From the NCBI RefSeq assembly GCF_004359195.1, contig NZ_CP037954.1, positions 682,001 through 746,000 on the forward strand: DNA of 64,000 bases, in the 5' to 3' direction. Numbering within the stretch: position 1 is the first letter of the stretch; every line of letters begins with the position of its first letter. A model generated the notes under the pieces. The model had not been told where the DNA came from. It saw only the letters and a program-made list of their open reading frames with translations, and made no database searches. The translations under genes and the position numbers were made by a program. This DNA is from Chryseobacterium salivictor (GTDB lineage: Bacteria; Bacteroidota; Bacteroidia; Flavobacteriales; Weeksellaceae). Positions 42,179 to 50,900 of the stretch are shown in pieces.

Positions 42179-42201
42179 TTAATAAACTAAAAATAGAGAA
42201 G

Positions 42202-43890
42202 ATGTTTGATTGGTTAAAATTACTTTTATTACCCGGCGAAAACCCAACGGTAACGCAATCTATTGTCGCCATAATGCTCGCCATCGGGACCGGTGTTTTT
42301 TTGGGAAGATTAAAATTAGGGAAGATTACTTTCGGTGTTTCGGCAGTGATGTTTACGGGATTAATTTTGGGACATTTCGGCTACCGGATTCAGCCCGGGA
42401 TTTTAGATTTCATCCGTGACTTCGGTTTAATCCTTTTTGTTTACGGAATTGGTTTACAGGTCGGACCTTCCTTTTTCTCGTCTTTCAAAAATGAAGGTTT
42501 AAAGTTTAATATTCTGGCTGTTTCCTGTGTTCTTCTTGGCGGTATTATTACCGTAGGTCTCTTTTATCTCACCGGCCTCAAAATAGAAGATTTAGTAGGA
42601 ATCATGAGTGGTTCGGTAACCAACACGCCCGGATTAGGAGCCGCTAAAAACACGATCGAAGAAATTACAAATTCGTTCCCGGATAAGAAATTCGGTGACC
42701 CCACCATTGGTTACGCGATTACTTATCCGCTGGGAGTTTTCGGAATTATAGCGACCATTATCATCTCTAAACTTTTATTAAAAATCAATCCGGATGAAGA
42801 AATGAAGAAATTCCGGAAATCAAAAATTAACCGGGAGCTGCCTTTGGTTCATAAGAAAGTCCGGATTACCAATCCGTATTATTTTGGAAAAACCCTGCAC
42901 CAAACGATCAAAGAGTTCGGTAGAGAAATTGTTATTTCACGATTAAAACACAGCGGAACCATTGTCGTACAGTCTCCGACCATGGATGTTCAACTGCATG
43001 ACCGGGATGTGCTGATGCTGGTAGGTTTAGAAAAAGATCTTGACGATTTCATCGCAACCGTTGGCCGACCGTCGTCGGATTTGTTCATCGAGTCTGATAA
43101 ACAGATTCTGAAGAAAAACATTTTCGTTACCAATCCGAAAATAATTCATAAAAAACTCTCGGAGCTTGATCTATACAACACGTTCGATTTAAAGGTTACA
43201 CGGGTTTTCCGGGCAGGGAAAGAAATTCTGCCGCGACCTTCCCTGGAACTGTTTTACGGAGATAAATTACGCGTTATCGGTTCTAAAGAAGGCATCGAAG
43301 AAGTTGCAAAAATCATCGGAAACTCTGAAAAGAAATTATTGGAACCGGATTTTTTATCCTTATTCGGCGGATTATTATTGGGCGTCATTTTGGGTTCGAT
43401 CCCGATTGTAATACCAAGTTTGCCGGTTCCTATTAAATTAGGATTCGCTGCCGGACCTTTGATTGTGGCGCTTTTGATATCGCGTTATGGCGGGATCGCA
43501 TTCATCCATTCTTATATTAATACCGGGGCTACTTACTTCATGAAAGACTTTGGAATCTGTCTTTTCTTTGCGGCGGTAGGCATTCATGCAGGGGACGGTT
43601 TCTATGATAATTTTATTCAGTATCATGGTTGGCTCTGGTTATTGTATGGTTGTGCAATTACCTTTATTCCATTGATTTTAATGGTCATTATCGGCCGGTT
43701 TATTATGAAAATCAACTTTCTTCAATTGGCTGGCATTATGAGCGGAAGTTATACCGATCCGGCGGCACTTTCCTTCAGCACGAATTATTTAGATTCCGAT
43801 ATCCCCATTCAAACTTACGCTCAGGTTTATCCTTTAGTAACGATTTTCAGGATATTTGTAGCGAGTTTACTGATTCTTTTCTTTAGTTAA
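42202..43890 (+). CDS. AspT/YidE-type membrane transporter with RCK_C domains
   Basis: From ATG 42202 the protein has 562 residues: a membrane half of about five to six helices (GVFLGRLKLGKITFGVSAVMFTGL), two cytoplasmic RCK_C (TrkA-C) domains in the middle (about 215-400, with LHDRDVLMLVG and FYGDKLRVIGS), and a repeated membrane half. The repeated motif GIMSGSVTNTPGL/GIMSGSYTDPAAL is the AspT signature. Relatives exchange aspartate/alanine or are uncharacterised anion carriers. The substrate cannot be assigned. RCK_C domains suggest regulation by a small ligand. Confidence 0.88.
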   Translation: MFDWLKLLLLPGENPTVTQSIVAIMLAIGTGVFLGRLKLGKITFGVSAVMFTGLILGHFGYRIQPGILDFIRDFGLILFVYGIGLQVGPSFFSSFKNEGLKFNILAVSCVLLGGIITVGLFYLTGLKIEDLVGIMSGSVTNTPGLGAAKNTIEEITNSFPDKKFGDPTIGYAITYPLGVFGIIATIIISKLLLKINPDEEMKKFRKSKINRELPLVHKKVRITNPYYFGKTLHQTIKEFGREIVISRLKHSGTIVVQSPTMDVQLHDRDVLMLVGLEKDLDDFIATVGRPSSDLFIESDKQILKKNIFVTNPKIIHKKLSELDLYNTFDLKVTRVFRAGKEILPRPSLELFYGDKLRVIGSKEGIEEVAKIIGNSEKKLLEPDFLSLFGGLLLGVILGSIPIVIPSLPVPIKLGFAAGPLIVALLISRYGGIAFIHSYINTGATYFMKDFGICLFFAAVGIHAGDGFYDNFIQYHGWLWLLYGCAITFIPLILMVIIGRFIMKINFLQLAGIMSGSYTDPAALSFSTNYLDSDIPIQTYAQVYPLVTIFRIFVASLLILFFS

Positions 43891-43991
43891 ATTAAAGAAA
43901 TTGAGTAGTCATTTAATCATTGACGACTTGACTATATTAAAAGTTTATTGAACTCTGTTTCAGTATTCTTTTTTTGCCCGAAAAACAAAAA

Positions 43992-44016
43992 AAAGCAACC
44001 TCACTGAGATTGCTTT
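43992..44016 (-). terminator. Terminator of the nusB-DUF1573-yajC unit
   Basis: AAAGCAA and TTGCTTT pair, with inner TC/GA pairing, and the minus strand continues into a T-run, 22 bases past the yajC stop. Confidence 0.8.
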
Positions 44017-44038
44017 ATAAATAGTTCTTTCGAAAATA

Positions 44039-44365
44039 TTATTTAGTTTCCGAAGCGTTATCCGGGAAACGCTGTTGTGTAAATTCTCTTGAAATCGCTG
44101 CTTTTTCAAACTTCAATTTTCCGGAAAGGGTTTCGATAATAACACCATCTTCCTGAATTTGTGCGATTCTACCGTGCATTCCAGAAGTAGTAACTACTCT
44201 GCTTCCTACTTTTAATTCAGACTGAAAGTTTTTTTCCTGCTTCGATTTTTTCATTTGCGGACGGATCATCAGGAAATAAAACCCGACGAACATCAGTCCC
44301 ATCATGATCATGGTCGGCATCATAGAACCTTCCGGTGCTGCGGCCTGTAAAAATATTGTTATCAT
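44039..44365 (-). CDS. yajC: Preprotein translocase subunit YajC
   Basis: YajC is a small inner-membrane partner of the SecDF complex. The 108-residue protein has one transmembrane helix (PTMIMMGLMFVGFYFLMIRPQ), followed by the family motif RPQMKKSKQEKNFQSELKVG and VVTTSGMHGRIAQIQEDGVIIE. The start ATG gives an unusually short periplasmic N-terminus of about 15 residues. It follows the DUF1573 gene by 13 bases in the order nusB-DUF1573-yajC. Confidence 0.95.
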   Translation of the reverse strand: MITIFLQAAAPEGSMMPTMIMMGLMFVGFYFLMIRPQMKKSKQEKNFQSELKVGSRVVTTSGMHGRIAQIQEDGVIIETLSGKLKFEKAAISREFTQQRFPDNASETK

Positions 44366-44378
44366 TATATTAATTTAA

Positions 44379-44858
44379 TTATGGTTGAATATCTGCAGAA
44401 AAGCCAATCACAATCGGTGCTTTTTCTACATTTGCATATATTTCTGCCTGTTTGTTAACGAGTCCGTCGAAATTAGAAGAATCGAATTTTAAAGTAATTT
44501 TTCCTTTTTGTCCCGGAAGAATCGGCTCTTTGGTATAATCAGGAACGGTACATCCGCAACCCGGTTTTACCTGAGAAATAATTAGGGGATTTTTTCCGGT
44601 ATTGGTCACTTCGTAGGTGTGTTCTTTATGTTCTCCTTTTTTAATTTTTCCGAAATCGAACTGCGCTTCAGAAAGTGCAATGTTGGTTAAAGGTTTAGAC
44701 TGTGCTTCTTTCACCATATCCTCGTGAGAATCGATATTCGGTTCAGCAACCGGAGCAGCGCCCTGCTCGATGACGAGTTGATCTGCGCTCTGGTCTTTTT
44801 TACAACTTACTAAAGCTAAAGCCACAACAAGTGGTGCTATTTTAATAAAATTTTTCAT
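44379..44858 (-). CDS. DUF1573 lipoprotein
   Basis: The 159-residue protein has a lipoprotein signal ending VALALVSC (Cys19) and a C-terminal DUF1573 beta-sandwich (about 60-159): EAQFDFGKIKKGEHKEHTYEV, NPLIISQVKPGCGCT and LKFDSSNFDGL. DUF1573 domains are common in Bacteroidetes and resemble immunoglobulin-like folds. Their biochemical role is unknown. The CGC pair in the PGCGCT loop is conserved in the family. It is one base upstream of the nusB stop, so the two are coupled, although nusB is a transcription factor with no obvious link. Confidence 0.88.
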   Translation of the reverse strand: MKNFIKIAPLVVALALVSCKKDQSADQLVIEQGAAPVAEPNIDSHEDMVKEAQSKPLTNIALSEAQFDFGKIKKGEHKEHTYEVTNTGKNPLIISQVKPGCGCTVPDYTKEPILPGQKGKITLKFDSSNFDGLVNKQAEIYANVEKAPIVIGFSADIQP

Positions 44859-44859
44859 A

Positions 44860-45765
44860 TTAACTTCTGTTTAAATCTTTGGTGTATTTATCTAAAATCC
44901 CATTGATGAAAATGTTGGAACGGTCGGTTGAAAACACTTTAGAAATTTCGATATATTCATTAATAATAACTCTTCCCGGCGTTAATGGGAAATAATCGAG
45001 TTCCGTAATAGCTGCAATCAGAATGATTTTATCCATTAAAGCCACACGGTCCAGCTCCCAGTTATCTAATCTTCCTTCCAGTTTTTTCTCATTTTCTTCC
45101 CAATGGTTCAGGGATTGTTTTAAGAGTTTACGGGCGAATTCACGGTCCTCTTCATCTTTAATCATTTTAATTAAAGTATGGCTCGGTTCATTTTCTTTAA
45201 AAAAACCAATGGTTTTCTGCATCATCGAATTGGCGATATGGAAATCATCTGCCCAACTCAATTCTTTTCCTTCAAGATGGTCATGAAAATCATCGTTTTC
45301 AGCGATATACCTTAAAAATAATTTCCCGATAAATTTCTGGTCAGCTTCGAAAGAATGTCCTTCTTCTTTCATAAAATCCTGATATCTTTTACCGGCCGAC
45401 ATTCTCTGAAACGTCTTCACCAGCAATTCATCATAGATATCCCATTTTAAATCCTGATTTTTAGAAGTAAAAGAAAGGCGCTCGTCATTTTCTTCTAATT
45501 TAATTAAAACCTGATTGTTGATGAATTTTTGGTTGGGATTGGTTTCTTTATCAGTTTGAATATACTTATTTTTACCGATTTCGATTTGCCGTTCTGCCAG
45601 ATCTTTCAGCGCCACCAAAAAATTAAGTTGGTAAATGTAAAGATGATAGATTTTATCGATTTCTGAGAACATGTTTTTCTCTAACACATCGAATTTAATG
45701 GGATTTTGATAATATGAATACAGCGATTCTACTACCTTTTCACGGATTTGTCTTCTTCCTAACAT
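44860..45765 (-). CDS. nusB: Transcription antitermination factor NusB (long Bacteroidetes form)
   Basis: NusB with NusE binds boxA RNA and promotes antitermination in rRNA operons. The 301-residue protein is longer than E. coli NusB (139). The NusB domain is C-terminal (from about 170; WELDRVALMDKIILIAAITELDYF and RVIINEYIEISKVF), and the N-terminal half is a helical extension usual in this phylum. I start it at ATG 45765 (MLGRRQIREKVVESLYSYYQ), because the -7 promoter box (45794-45787) overlaps the earlier TTG. Confidence 0.95.
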   Translation of the reverse strand: MLGRRQIREKVVESLYSYYQNPIKFDVLEKNMFSEIDKIYHLYIYQLNFLVALKDLAERQIEIGKNKYIQTDKETNPNQKFINNQVLIKLEENDERLSFTSKNQDLKWDIYDELLVKTFQRMSAGKRYQDFMKEEGHSFEADQKFIGKLFLRYIAENDDFHDHLEGKELSWADDFHIANSMMQKTIGFFKENEPSHTLIKMIKDEEDREFARKLLKQSLNHWEENEKKLEGRLDNWELDRVALMDKIILIAAITELDYFPLTPGRVIINEYIEISKVFSTDRSNIFINGILDKYTKDLNRS

Positions 45766-45786
45766 TTCAAAGAGCTTTTTAGGGTG

Positions 45787-45794
45787 CAAAGATA
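45787..45794 (-). promoter_or_regulatory. -7 box of the nusB unit
   Basis: TATCTTTG on the minus strand matches TAnnTTTG, 21 bases before the nusB ATG at 45765. Confidence 0.55.
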
Positions 45795-45914
45795 ATAAAA
45801 TTGTTCCAAGTTGAGACTTATAAGATGTAATTTATACCAAACAATAATCTGTTCCGATCATACCCAAGCATCCGTTTTTTCTCAACTACGACAAAATATC
45901 AATTTTCAATTTCT

Positions 45915-45922
45915 TATTTTTG
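45915..45922 (+). promoter_or_regulatory. -7 box before the ABC exporter gene
   Basis: TATTTTTG matches TAnnTTTG, 43 bases before the ATG at 45966. It forms a divergent promoter region with nusB. Confidence 0.5.
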
Positions 45923-45965
45923 CAGAGGTTTCTAGGCAAGCAAACCGCTAAAAACCTTATGATTT

Positions 45966-47627
45966 ATGAACGCACTGAAAACCCTTAATCCCTATTTCTG
46001 GAAACATAAAAACCTGTTGTTTTATGGTTTTCTATTCATTATTGCCAGTAATTTTTTCAATATATTTAAAGTACAGTTCGTAGGAAAATCCGTGGATGAA
46101 ATATCAAACACTAACAGTTTAGGTTTTAATAAGCAGGTTTTAATTTATGTTGCGATTATCGTAGGTTCTTCATTACTGACGGGATTTTTCACTTTTATGA
46201 TGCGCCAAACCATCATTGTTGCGTCCAGAGAAATCGAATATGAACTGAAAAATAAAATCTACAATCATTATCAGGAATTATCGTTAACCGACTTCAAGAG
46301 AACAACCATCGGTGATCTGATGAACCGCTTGAGTGAAGATGTTGTTGCCGTAAGAATGTATCTCGGGCCGGGAGTAATGTACGTCGTCAATTTACTGATC
46401 CTGTTGATCATTACGAGTATTTATATGCTCAATACGAATGTAGAAATGACTTTGTGGTCTCTTCTGCCGTTGCCTGTTCTTTCTTTTCTCATTTACAAAG
46501 TAAGTTCGATTATCAATAAAAAATCGAAAATTATGCAGAAGAGCCAGTCTGCGATTTCAACTTTTGTACAGGACAGTTTTTCGGGAATTCGGGTGGTGAA
46601 ATTTTTTGCGAAAGAAAGTTATATCGAAAAAAGTTACGGAACCAAAGTAAAAGATTATCAGGACAAATCGCTGGATCTTGCCAAAACAGAAGCCTATTTT
46701 TTCACCATTATTCTGTTTGTCATTGGATTATTAAATGTGGTCATTCTGTTAATCGGCGGCCAGAAATATATGGCGAATGAGCTCTCGGTCGGCAAGATTG
46801 CAGATTTCTTTCTGTACATTAATATCTTAATTTTCCCTTTCTCTATGGTCGGTTGGGTAACTTCTGTGAATCAAAGGGCAGAAGCATCGATGGCGAGAAT
46901 TAATGAATTTCTCGATATGAAAACTGATATCATTAATACCAATAATGAAGTGTATCCGATAAAAGGAGATATCGAATTTAGAAATGTATCTTATGTTTAC
47001 CCAAATACCGGAATTAAAGCCCTGGAGAATTTAAGTTTCAAAATTGAAGCCGGTAAATCGTTAGCCATTATGGGAAAAACCGGAAGTGGTAAATCAACTA
47101 TTGCCCTTTTACTTTGTCGGTTAATCGATCCTACGGAAGGGGAAATTCTTATCGACGGAAAAAATTTAAAAGATCACAATTTAGAAAACTACCGGAAATT
47201 CATTGGCTATATTCCGCAGGAAAGTTTTCTTTTTTCAGACACCATTGAAAACAATATTGGATTCGCCATCGACAAACCTTCTCATCAGTTGGTCGAAAAA
47301 TACTCGAAAAAAGCAGATGTTCATAAAAATATCGTAGAGTTCAAAGATCAGTACAAAACGATGGTTGGCGAGCGCGGCGTGATGCTTTCCGGCGGACAGA
47401 AACAGCGGATCTGTATTGCAAGAGCGTTAATTAAGGAACCGTCTGTTTTGATTTTTGATGATTCATTATCGGCATTGGATACGGAAACCGAAGAAAACAT
47501 CCTTCAAAATATTGAAAATGAAATCCAAAACTGCACTTCAATCATTATTACGCACCGAGGAAGCAGTGCAAAACGCGCAGATAAAATCCTGAACCTCACT
47601 CCGATAGAAAATGAAAATCTGAATTAA
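45966..47627 (+). CDS. ABC exporter, fused membrane and ATPase domains (MsbA-like)
   Basis: The 553-residue half-transporter has six membrane helices (about 15-300) and an ATPase domain with Walker A GKTGSGKST (370-378), signature LSGGQ (474-478) and Walker B VLIFDD (494-499). The catalytic glutamate after Walker B is an aspartate (Asp499), as in a degenerate site, so hydrolysis may be slow or depend on a partner. MsbA-type exporters flip lipid A or export drugs and peptides. The gene is expressed alone from a divergent promoter. The substrate is not inferable. Confidence 0.9.
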   Translation: MNALKTLNPYFWKHKNLLFYGFLFIIASNFFNIFKVQFVGKSVDEISNTNSLGFNKQVLIYVAIIVGSSLLTGFFTFMMRQTIIVASREIEYELKNKIYNHYQELSLTDFKRTTIGDLMNRLSEDVVAVRMYLGPGVMYVVNLLILLIITSIYMLNTNVEMTLWSLLPLPVLSFLIYKVSSIINKKSKIMQKSQSAISTFVQDSFSGIRVVKFFAKESYIEKSYGTKVKDYQDKSLDLAKTEAYFFTIILFVIGLLNVVILLIGGQKYMANELSVGKIADFFLYINILIFPFSMVGWVTSVNQRAEASMARINEFLDMKTDIINTNNEVYPIKGDIEFRNVSYVYPNTGIKALENLSFKIEAGKSLAIMGKTGSGKSTIALLLCRLIDPTEGEILIDGKNLKDHNLENYRKFIGYIPQESFLFSDTIENNIGFAIDKPSHQLVEKYSKKADVHKNIVEFKDQYKTMVGERGVMLSGGQKQRICIARALIKEPSVLIFDDSLSALDTETEENILQNIENEIQNCTSIIITHRGSSAKRADKILNLTPIENENLN

Positions 47628-47704
47628 GTGATAGTTTCTTTATGGATAAGCCGCTTTTTTTCATAAATAATTAAAAATAAATTCCACAATTAAAAGAAAT
47701 CTTT

Positions 47705-47712
47705 TATATTTG
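47705..47712 (+). promoter_or_regulatory. -7 box before the DUF3276 gene
   Basis: TATATTTG matches TAnnTTTG, 28 bases before the ATG at 47741. Confidence 0.55.
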
Positions 47713-47740
47713 TTATACAAGATTTGAAAAATAGCTACAA

Positions 47741-48076
47741 ATGAGTGATTACAAGGAACGCCATGAAAATGAAATTTTCACCAAGGTATTGAAGGCAGGA
47801 AGAAGAACCTATTTCTTTGATGTACGGGAAACCAAAGCAGGAGATTATTATTTAACGATTACCGAAAGCAAAAAGAACTTTGGTGAAAATGGAGAAGCCA
47901 CTTTCGAAAAACATAAAATTTATCTATACAAAGAAGATTTTAAAAGTTTTGAAGAAATGTTTAAAGAATCAACAGATTTTATCATCGGTCAAAAAGGCGA
48001 AGATGTAATTTCTGAAAGACATGACAAGGATTTCAAAACCCGGTCATTCACGATAGAATCTGACGAAGAAGTATAA
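47741..48076 (+). CDS. DUF3276 (PUR-alpha-like) nucleic-acid-binding protein
   Basis: The 111-residue protein opens MSDYKERHENEIFTKVLKAGRRTYFFDV and carries TKAGDYYLTITESKK and HKIYLYKEDFKSFEEMF. This is the PUR-repeat DUF3276 family, common in Bacteroidetes; bacterial Pur-alpha homologues bind single-stranded DNA or RNA. It is abundantly expressed and small in related species, but its function is unsettled. The gene has its own promoter and terminator, so it stands alone. It converges on the membrane glycosyltransferase-like gene with an 18-bp gap. Confidence 0.9.
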   Translation: MSDYKERHENEIFTKVLKAGRRTYFFDVRETKAGDYYLTITESKKNFGENGEATFEKHKIYLYKEDFKSFEEMFKESTDFIIGQKGEDVISERHDKDFKTRSFTIESDEEV

Positions 48077-48086
48077 GTAAAATTAG

Positions 48087-48114
48087 ACCACATCTTAGGA
48101 TGCGGTTTTTTTTT
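48087..48114 (+). terminator. Terminator of the DUF3276 gene
   Basis: ACCACATC and GATGCGGT pair with one mismatch around a 4-nt loop, followed by nine T residues. It extends into the last codons of the convergent gene at 48095. Confidence 0.85.
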
Positions 48115-49324
48115 GCCTAATTTTAAAATAAGAACCGTTTTCGTCCTGAAAAGATTTAACTATTATTACAGTAAAGATTGGATAGAAGAGCAGAAAGTAT
48201 CTCGGCATTGGCGCAATAGTGTAGAAGAACAGTGAAAAAAGATAAAAACTTAATGTAAACATTAATAAGTAATTGTTTTTAGCATCTTTCAGTCTTTTCA
48301 TTGCCAAAATTAAGACCGCCTGGAAAATCACAAAAAATATGCTGTAAAAAATATAAATTCGATATTTAGATAATCCTTTATAATCAGGAAAAAATTGTAA
48401 AAAATTAATTGCAAGCTTTTGAACTGTTAATTTCAAAAACAAACCTGGATGCTGATCTATAAAATCTTTATTCAGAGCGGACAGATGCTCATCTACCTCT
48501 TTCTCACCTTTCAATTCCTTGTATAAGAGGCCTATAGACTCCTTTCGCTTAGTTTCAGGAGCGTAAGGAAAGTTATAACTCGAAAAAATATCGTAGACCT
48601 CATTGTAGCCCTTTGCAAAATTATAATTAAGGGACGTAGAATAGGTAAATTTGCCGATGTAAATATAATTCCTAATAGTCCAAGGTAAATACGCCAGAAA
48701 AACAAAGACAAGAATCTTGATGAAATTAAGCACGCTGATTTTTCGAAGGAATAAGTAGATGAGTCCAGATAATATCAGTATAAAAATAAATTCATATCTA
48801 ATATATAGTCCTGCGATACTTATCACTGCTATATAAATCATATTTTCTATTTTCACATCCTTTTCATCATAAATTTTATAAAGTAAGGCAAAGAAGACAC
48901 ACAATATACTTACTGAAAGGGAAAAGGAACTTATACTTAAGCTACCTACCAATATGGGCGGAAAAAACAATACCGATAAAAAGAGAATAATGATTCTCCA
49001 TTGATGAAGTCCATCTTTCAGAAATGTCTTAAAAAGATAATGTAGGGAAAAATAATAAATGATTGCCTGAATGAAACAGGACACTTTTATCCAGGAAGTA
49101 AAACCAAAAACCTTTTTACAAATCAACAGATAGTACGAATAAAATGGGGGCATATACGCTGTCGGAACTCCTAACAGTCTATATCCTTTATCCATTAAAA
49201 AATCATTCATAATGGCTTTCCACTCATTCTCTAATTGCACCTCTTTTTGTAACGAAATCAATAAAACAGTTACGTAAAGTAAAAAAAGAATGTAATATAT
49301 TTTATTTTTCATAGGGAATTTCAT
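48095..49324 (-). CDS. Multi-pass membrane glycosyltransferase-like protein (GT-C type) beside tRNA-His
   Basis: From ATG 49324 the protein has about 409 residues and some ten predicted transmembrane helices, with large loops. The motif AYLPWTIRNYIYIGKF is typical of GT-C (ArnT/PMT-like) enzymes, which transfer sugars from polyprenyl phosphate at the outer face of the inner membrane. ATG 49312 is an alternative start; an upstream in-frame start at 49363 lies inside the tRNA terminator and is rejected. It is AT-rich and isolated, downstream of tRNA-His, with no glycan genes beside it. The acceptor is unknown. Confidence 0.72.
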   Translation of the reverse strand: MKFPMKNKIYYILFLLYVTVLLISLQKEVQLENEWKAIMNDFLMDKGYRLLGVPTAYMPPFYSYYLLICKKVFGFTSWIKVSCFIQAIIYYFSLHYLFKTFLKDGLHQWRIIILFLSVLFFPPILVGSLSISSFSLSVSILCVFFALLYKIYDEKDVKIENMIYIAVISIAGLYIRYEFIFILILSGLIYLFLRKISVLNFIKILVFVFLAYLPWTIRNYIYIGKFTYSTSLNYNFAKGYNEVYDIFSSYNFPYAPETKRKESIGLLYKELKGEKEVDEHLSALNKDFIDQHPGLFLKLTVQKLAINFLQFFPDYKGLSKYRIYIFYSIFFVIFQAVLILAMKRLKDAKNNYLLMFTLSFYLFSLFFYTIAPMPRYFLLFYPIFTVIIVKSFQDENGSYFKIRQKKTAS

Positions 49325-49344
49325 TCTTAAACTTAGAAAACGAA

Positions 49345-49371
49345 AAAACGCACTGATAATCAATGCGTTTT
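49345..49371 (-). terminator. Terminator of tRNA-His
   Basis: AAAACGCA and TGCGTTTT form an 8-bp stem, and the minus strand continues into a T-run, beginning about six bases after the tRNA end. Confidence 0.8.
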
Positions 49372-49376
49372 AACTT

Positions 49377-49452
49377 GGGTGAATGAGGGGTCTCGAACCC
49401 CCGACCTCCGGAACCACAATCCGGCGCTCTAACCAACTGAGCTACAATCACC
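49377..49452 (-). tRNA. tRNA-His (anticodon GTG)
   Basis: The minus strand folds into a cloverleaf: D-arm GCTC/GAGC, anticodon arm CCGGA/TCCGG with loop TTGTGGT (anticodon at 49415-49417), variable loop AGGTC and T-arm with TTCGAGA. An extra 5' G (-1) faces C73, the tRNA-His hallmark. Position 5-68 (49447 and 49383) is a T-T mismatch in the acceptor stem; all other stem positions pair. CCA is not encoded. Confidence 0.94.
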
Positions 49453-49486
49453 GTTTGAGGTTGCAAATATAATACTTTTCGATATA

Positions 49487-50206
49487 CTACAAAATTATTC
49501 CGTCAAAATTTTTGAAAGCAATCAATTTTTCTGTCGTAAACCCCTCTGCAAAGGCCACTCCAGACAGCCGACCCAAGTCCTGAGCCCGGTAAGTGAGGCT
49601 TTCCAGGAAGTCTTTGGAAGCAATCGGCGTCATCGGCTCATCAGAATTCGGATCGTAAAACTGGGTTTTGAAAGCAAGACAAGCTTCAATCTTCTTCGGC
49701 ATGAAATCTGAAATATCAACCACGAAATCCGGTGTAATGTGCTTCCACTGAATATAATGGAAAATATGTTTCGGGCGCCACGCTTCCTGATTTTCATTTT
49801 CCAAATGAGTTTCTATTTTGACAAGCCCCGAAAGAAAACAGGCATCAGAGACCAATTTCGCTGCTTTAGCATGATCAGGATGGCGGTCGTCAACAGCATT
49901 GGCCAAAACAATCTCAGGCTGATATTTACGGATCATTTTCACAATCTGCATTTGGTACTCTTCTGTATTCAAAAGAAAACCATCTTTCATTTTCAGATTG
50001 GTACGGTCAGAAATCCCTAAAATCTTTGAGGCGTTTCCGGCTTCCTCTGCTCTGGTGACATTTGTTCCGCGGGTTCCGAGTTCACCTTCGGTTAAATCAA
50101 CGATAGCAACCGTTTTCCCTTCTGAAATCAGTTTTGCTAAAGTTCCGCCGCATCCCAGTTCTACATCGTCAGGATGTGCTCCAATTGCTAAAATATCTAC
50201 TTTCAT
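49487..50206 (-). CDS. bshB1: Bacillithiol biosynthesis deacetylase BshB1
   Basis: BshB1 removes the acetyl group from N-acetylglucosaminyl malate, the second step of bacillithiol synthesis. The 239-residue LmbE-like zinc enzyme has GAHPDDVELGCGG (9-21; His11, Asp14) and DDRHPDHAKAA with the third metal ligand. It also has DLTEGELGTRGT, characteristic of BshB1. BshA lies 9 kb away on the plus strand; the third enzyme, BshC, is not in the window. The gene starts at ATG 50206, 19 bases after the stop of the secreted protein encoded upstream. Confidence 0.95.
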   Translation of the reverse strand: MKVDILAIGAHPDDVELGCGGTLAKLISEGKTVAIVDLTEGELGTRGTNVTRAEEAGNASKILGISDRTNLKMKDGFLLNTEEYQMQIVKMIRKYQPEIVLANAVDDRHPDHAKAAKLVSDACFLSGLVKIETHLENENQEAWRPKHIFHYIQWKHITPDFVVDISDFMPKKIEACLAFKTQFYDPNSDEPMTPIASKDFLESLTYRAQDLGRLSGVAFAEGFTTEKLIAFKNFDGIIL

Positions 50207-50225
50207 ATCGTTAGAATATCATTAT

Positions 50226-50900
50226 TTAAAAATTCTGATAGATGGTGGTTAAAAACTCTCCGTAAGACCGCTCGAGTCTAATGATATCTCCGGATTTCAA
50301 ATTAATTCCCGGCTTTCCGTTTTCATTCGAATTTACCGAAAGACCGGAAAGTTGGAAATATTGAACCGGTTGGTTTTGTTGCGCTCCAATTTTTATACTG
50401 GATCCCAAAAGTTTCCGGGTCGATATGGTATAAACTTGTCCCGGTGCCAATTTTAATTCGGTATACGTCCTTGGTTCAAAAACCATCTTTTTATTATTAA
50501 TGGAAATGGTTTGTTTGGTATAAGGCGATGAAATGAAATACACCGTGTTGTCTTCTTTAGGGAAATCTGAAGCTGAAACATAATACAGCCTTAATTTGTA
50601 ATGAATCGGATTGAATTTAGATAAAGTTCCGTCAATCTCTTCAAAAGGCTGGTAGGAAAAAGCGTTCGCTCCGATTTCCTTTGCTTTTTTATAGATCATG
50701 CCAAATACGTTGGCGTCGTTATCTGAAAAGCCCTGAACTTCAACTTCTCCCAAATATTCTGAAGGAGTCGACTGGGGATTTATTTTATAAAAAACCTTAT
50801 CACCGTTTGGATGAGATTTTACCACTTTGTTCAGCACCACATTTTGTGCAAAAAAGAACGGTGACAAAGCTATTAAATATAAAAAGAGGAATTTTTTCAT
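50226..50900 (-). CDS. Secreted protein of unknown function
   Basis: From ATG 50900 the protein has 224 residues with a signal peptide (MKKFLFLYLIALSPFFFAQ). The mature part has a region EYLGEVEVQGFSDNDANVFGMIYKKAKEIGANAFSYQPF, which resembles a small alpha/beta domain, followed by beta-rich sequence. No known motif is recognised. The ATG overlaps the rfbD stop by four bases (ATGA), so the protein is co-translated with RfbD and the thioesterase. A longer frame from 50930 lacks the signal peptide and overlaps rfbD more. Confidence 0.78.
   Translation of the reverse strand: MKKFLFLYLIALSPFFFAQNVVLNKVVKSHPNGDKVFYKINPQSTPSEYLGEVEVQGFSDNDANVFGMIYKKAKEIGANAFSYQPFEEIDGTLSKFNPIHYKLRLYYVSASDFPKEDNTVYFISSPYTKQTISINNKKMVFEPRTYTELKLAPGQVYTISTRKLLGSSIKIGAQQNQPVQYFQLSGLSVNSNENGKPGINLKSGDIIRLERSYGEFLTTIYQNF

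Noticed and set aside
42121..43890. Transporter start at 42121
   Set aside because: The upstream 27 residues overlap the -7 promoter box and are not family-like; ATG 42202 fits the membrane-protein start.
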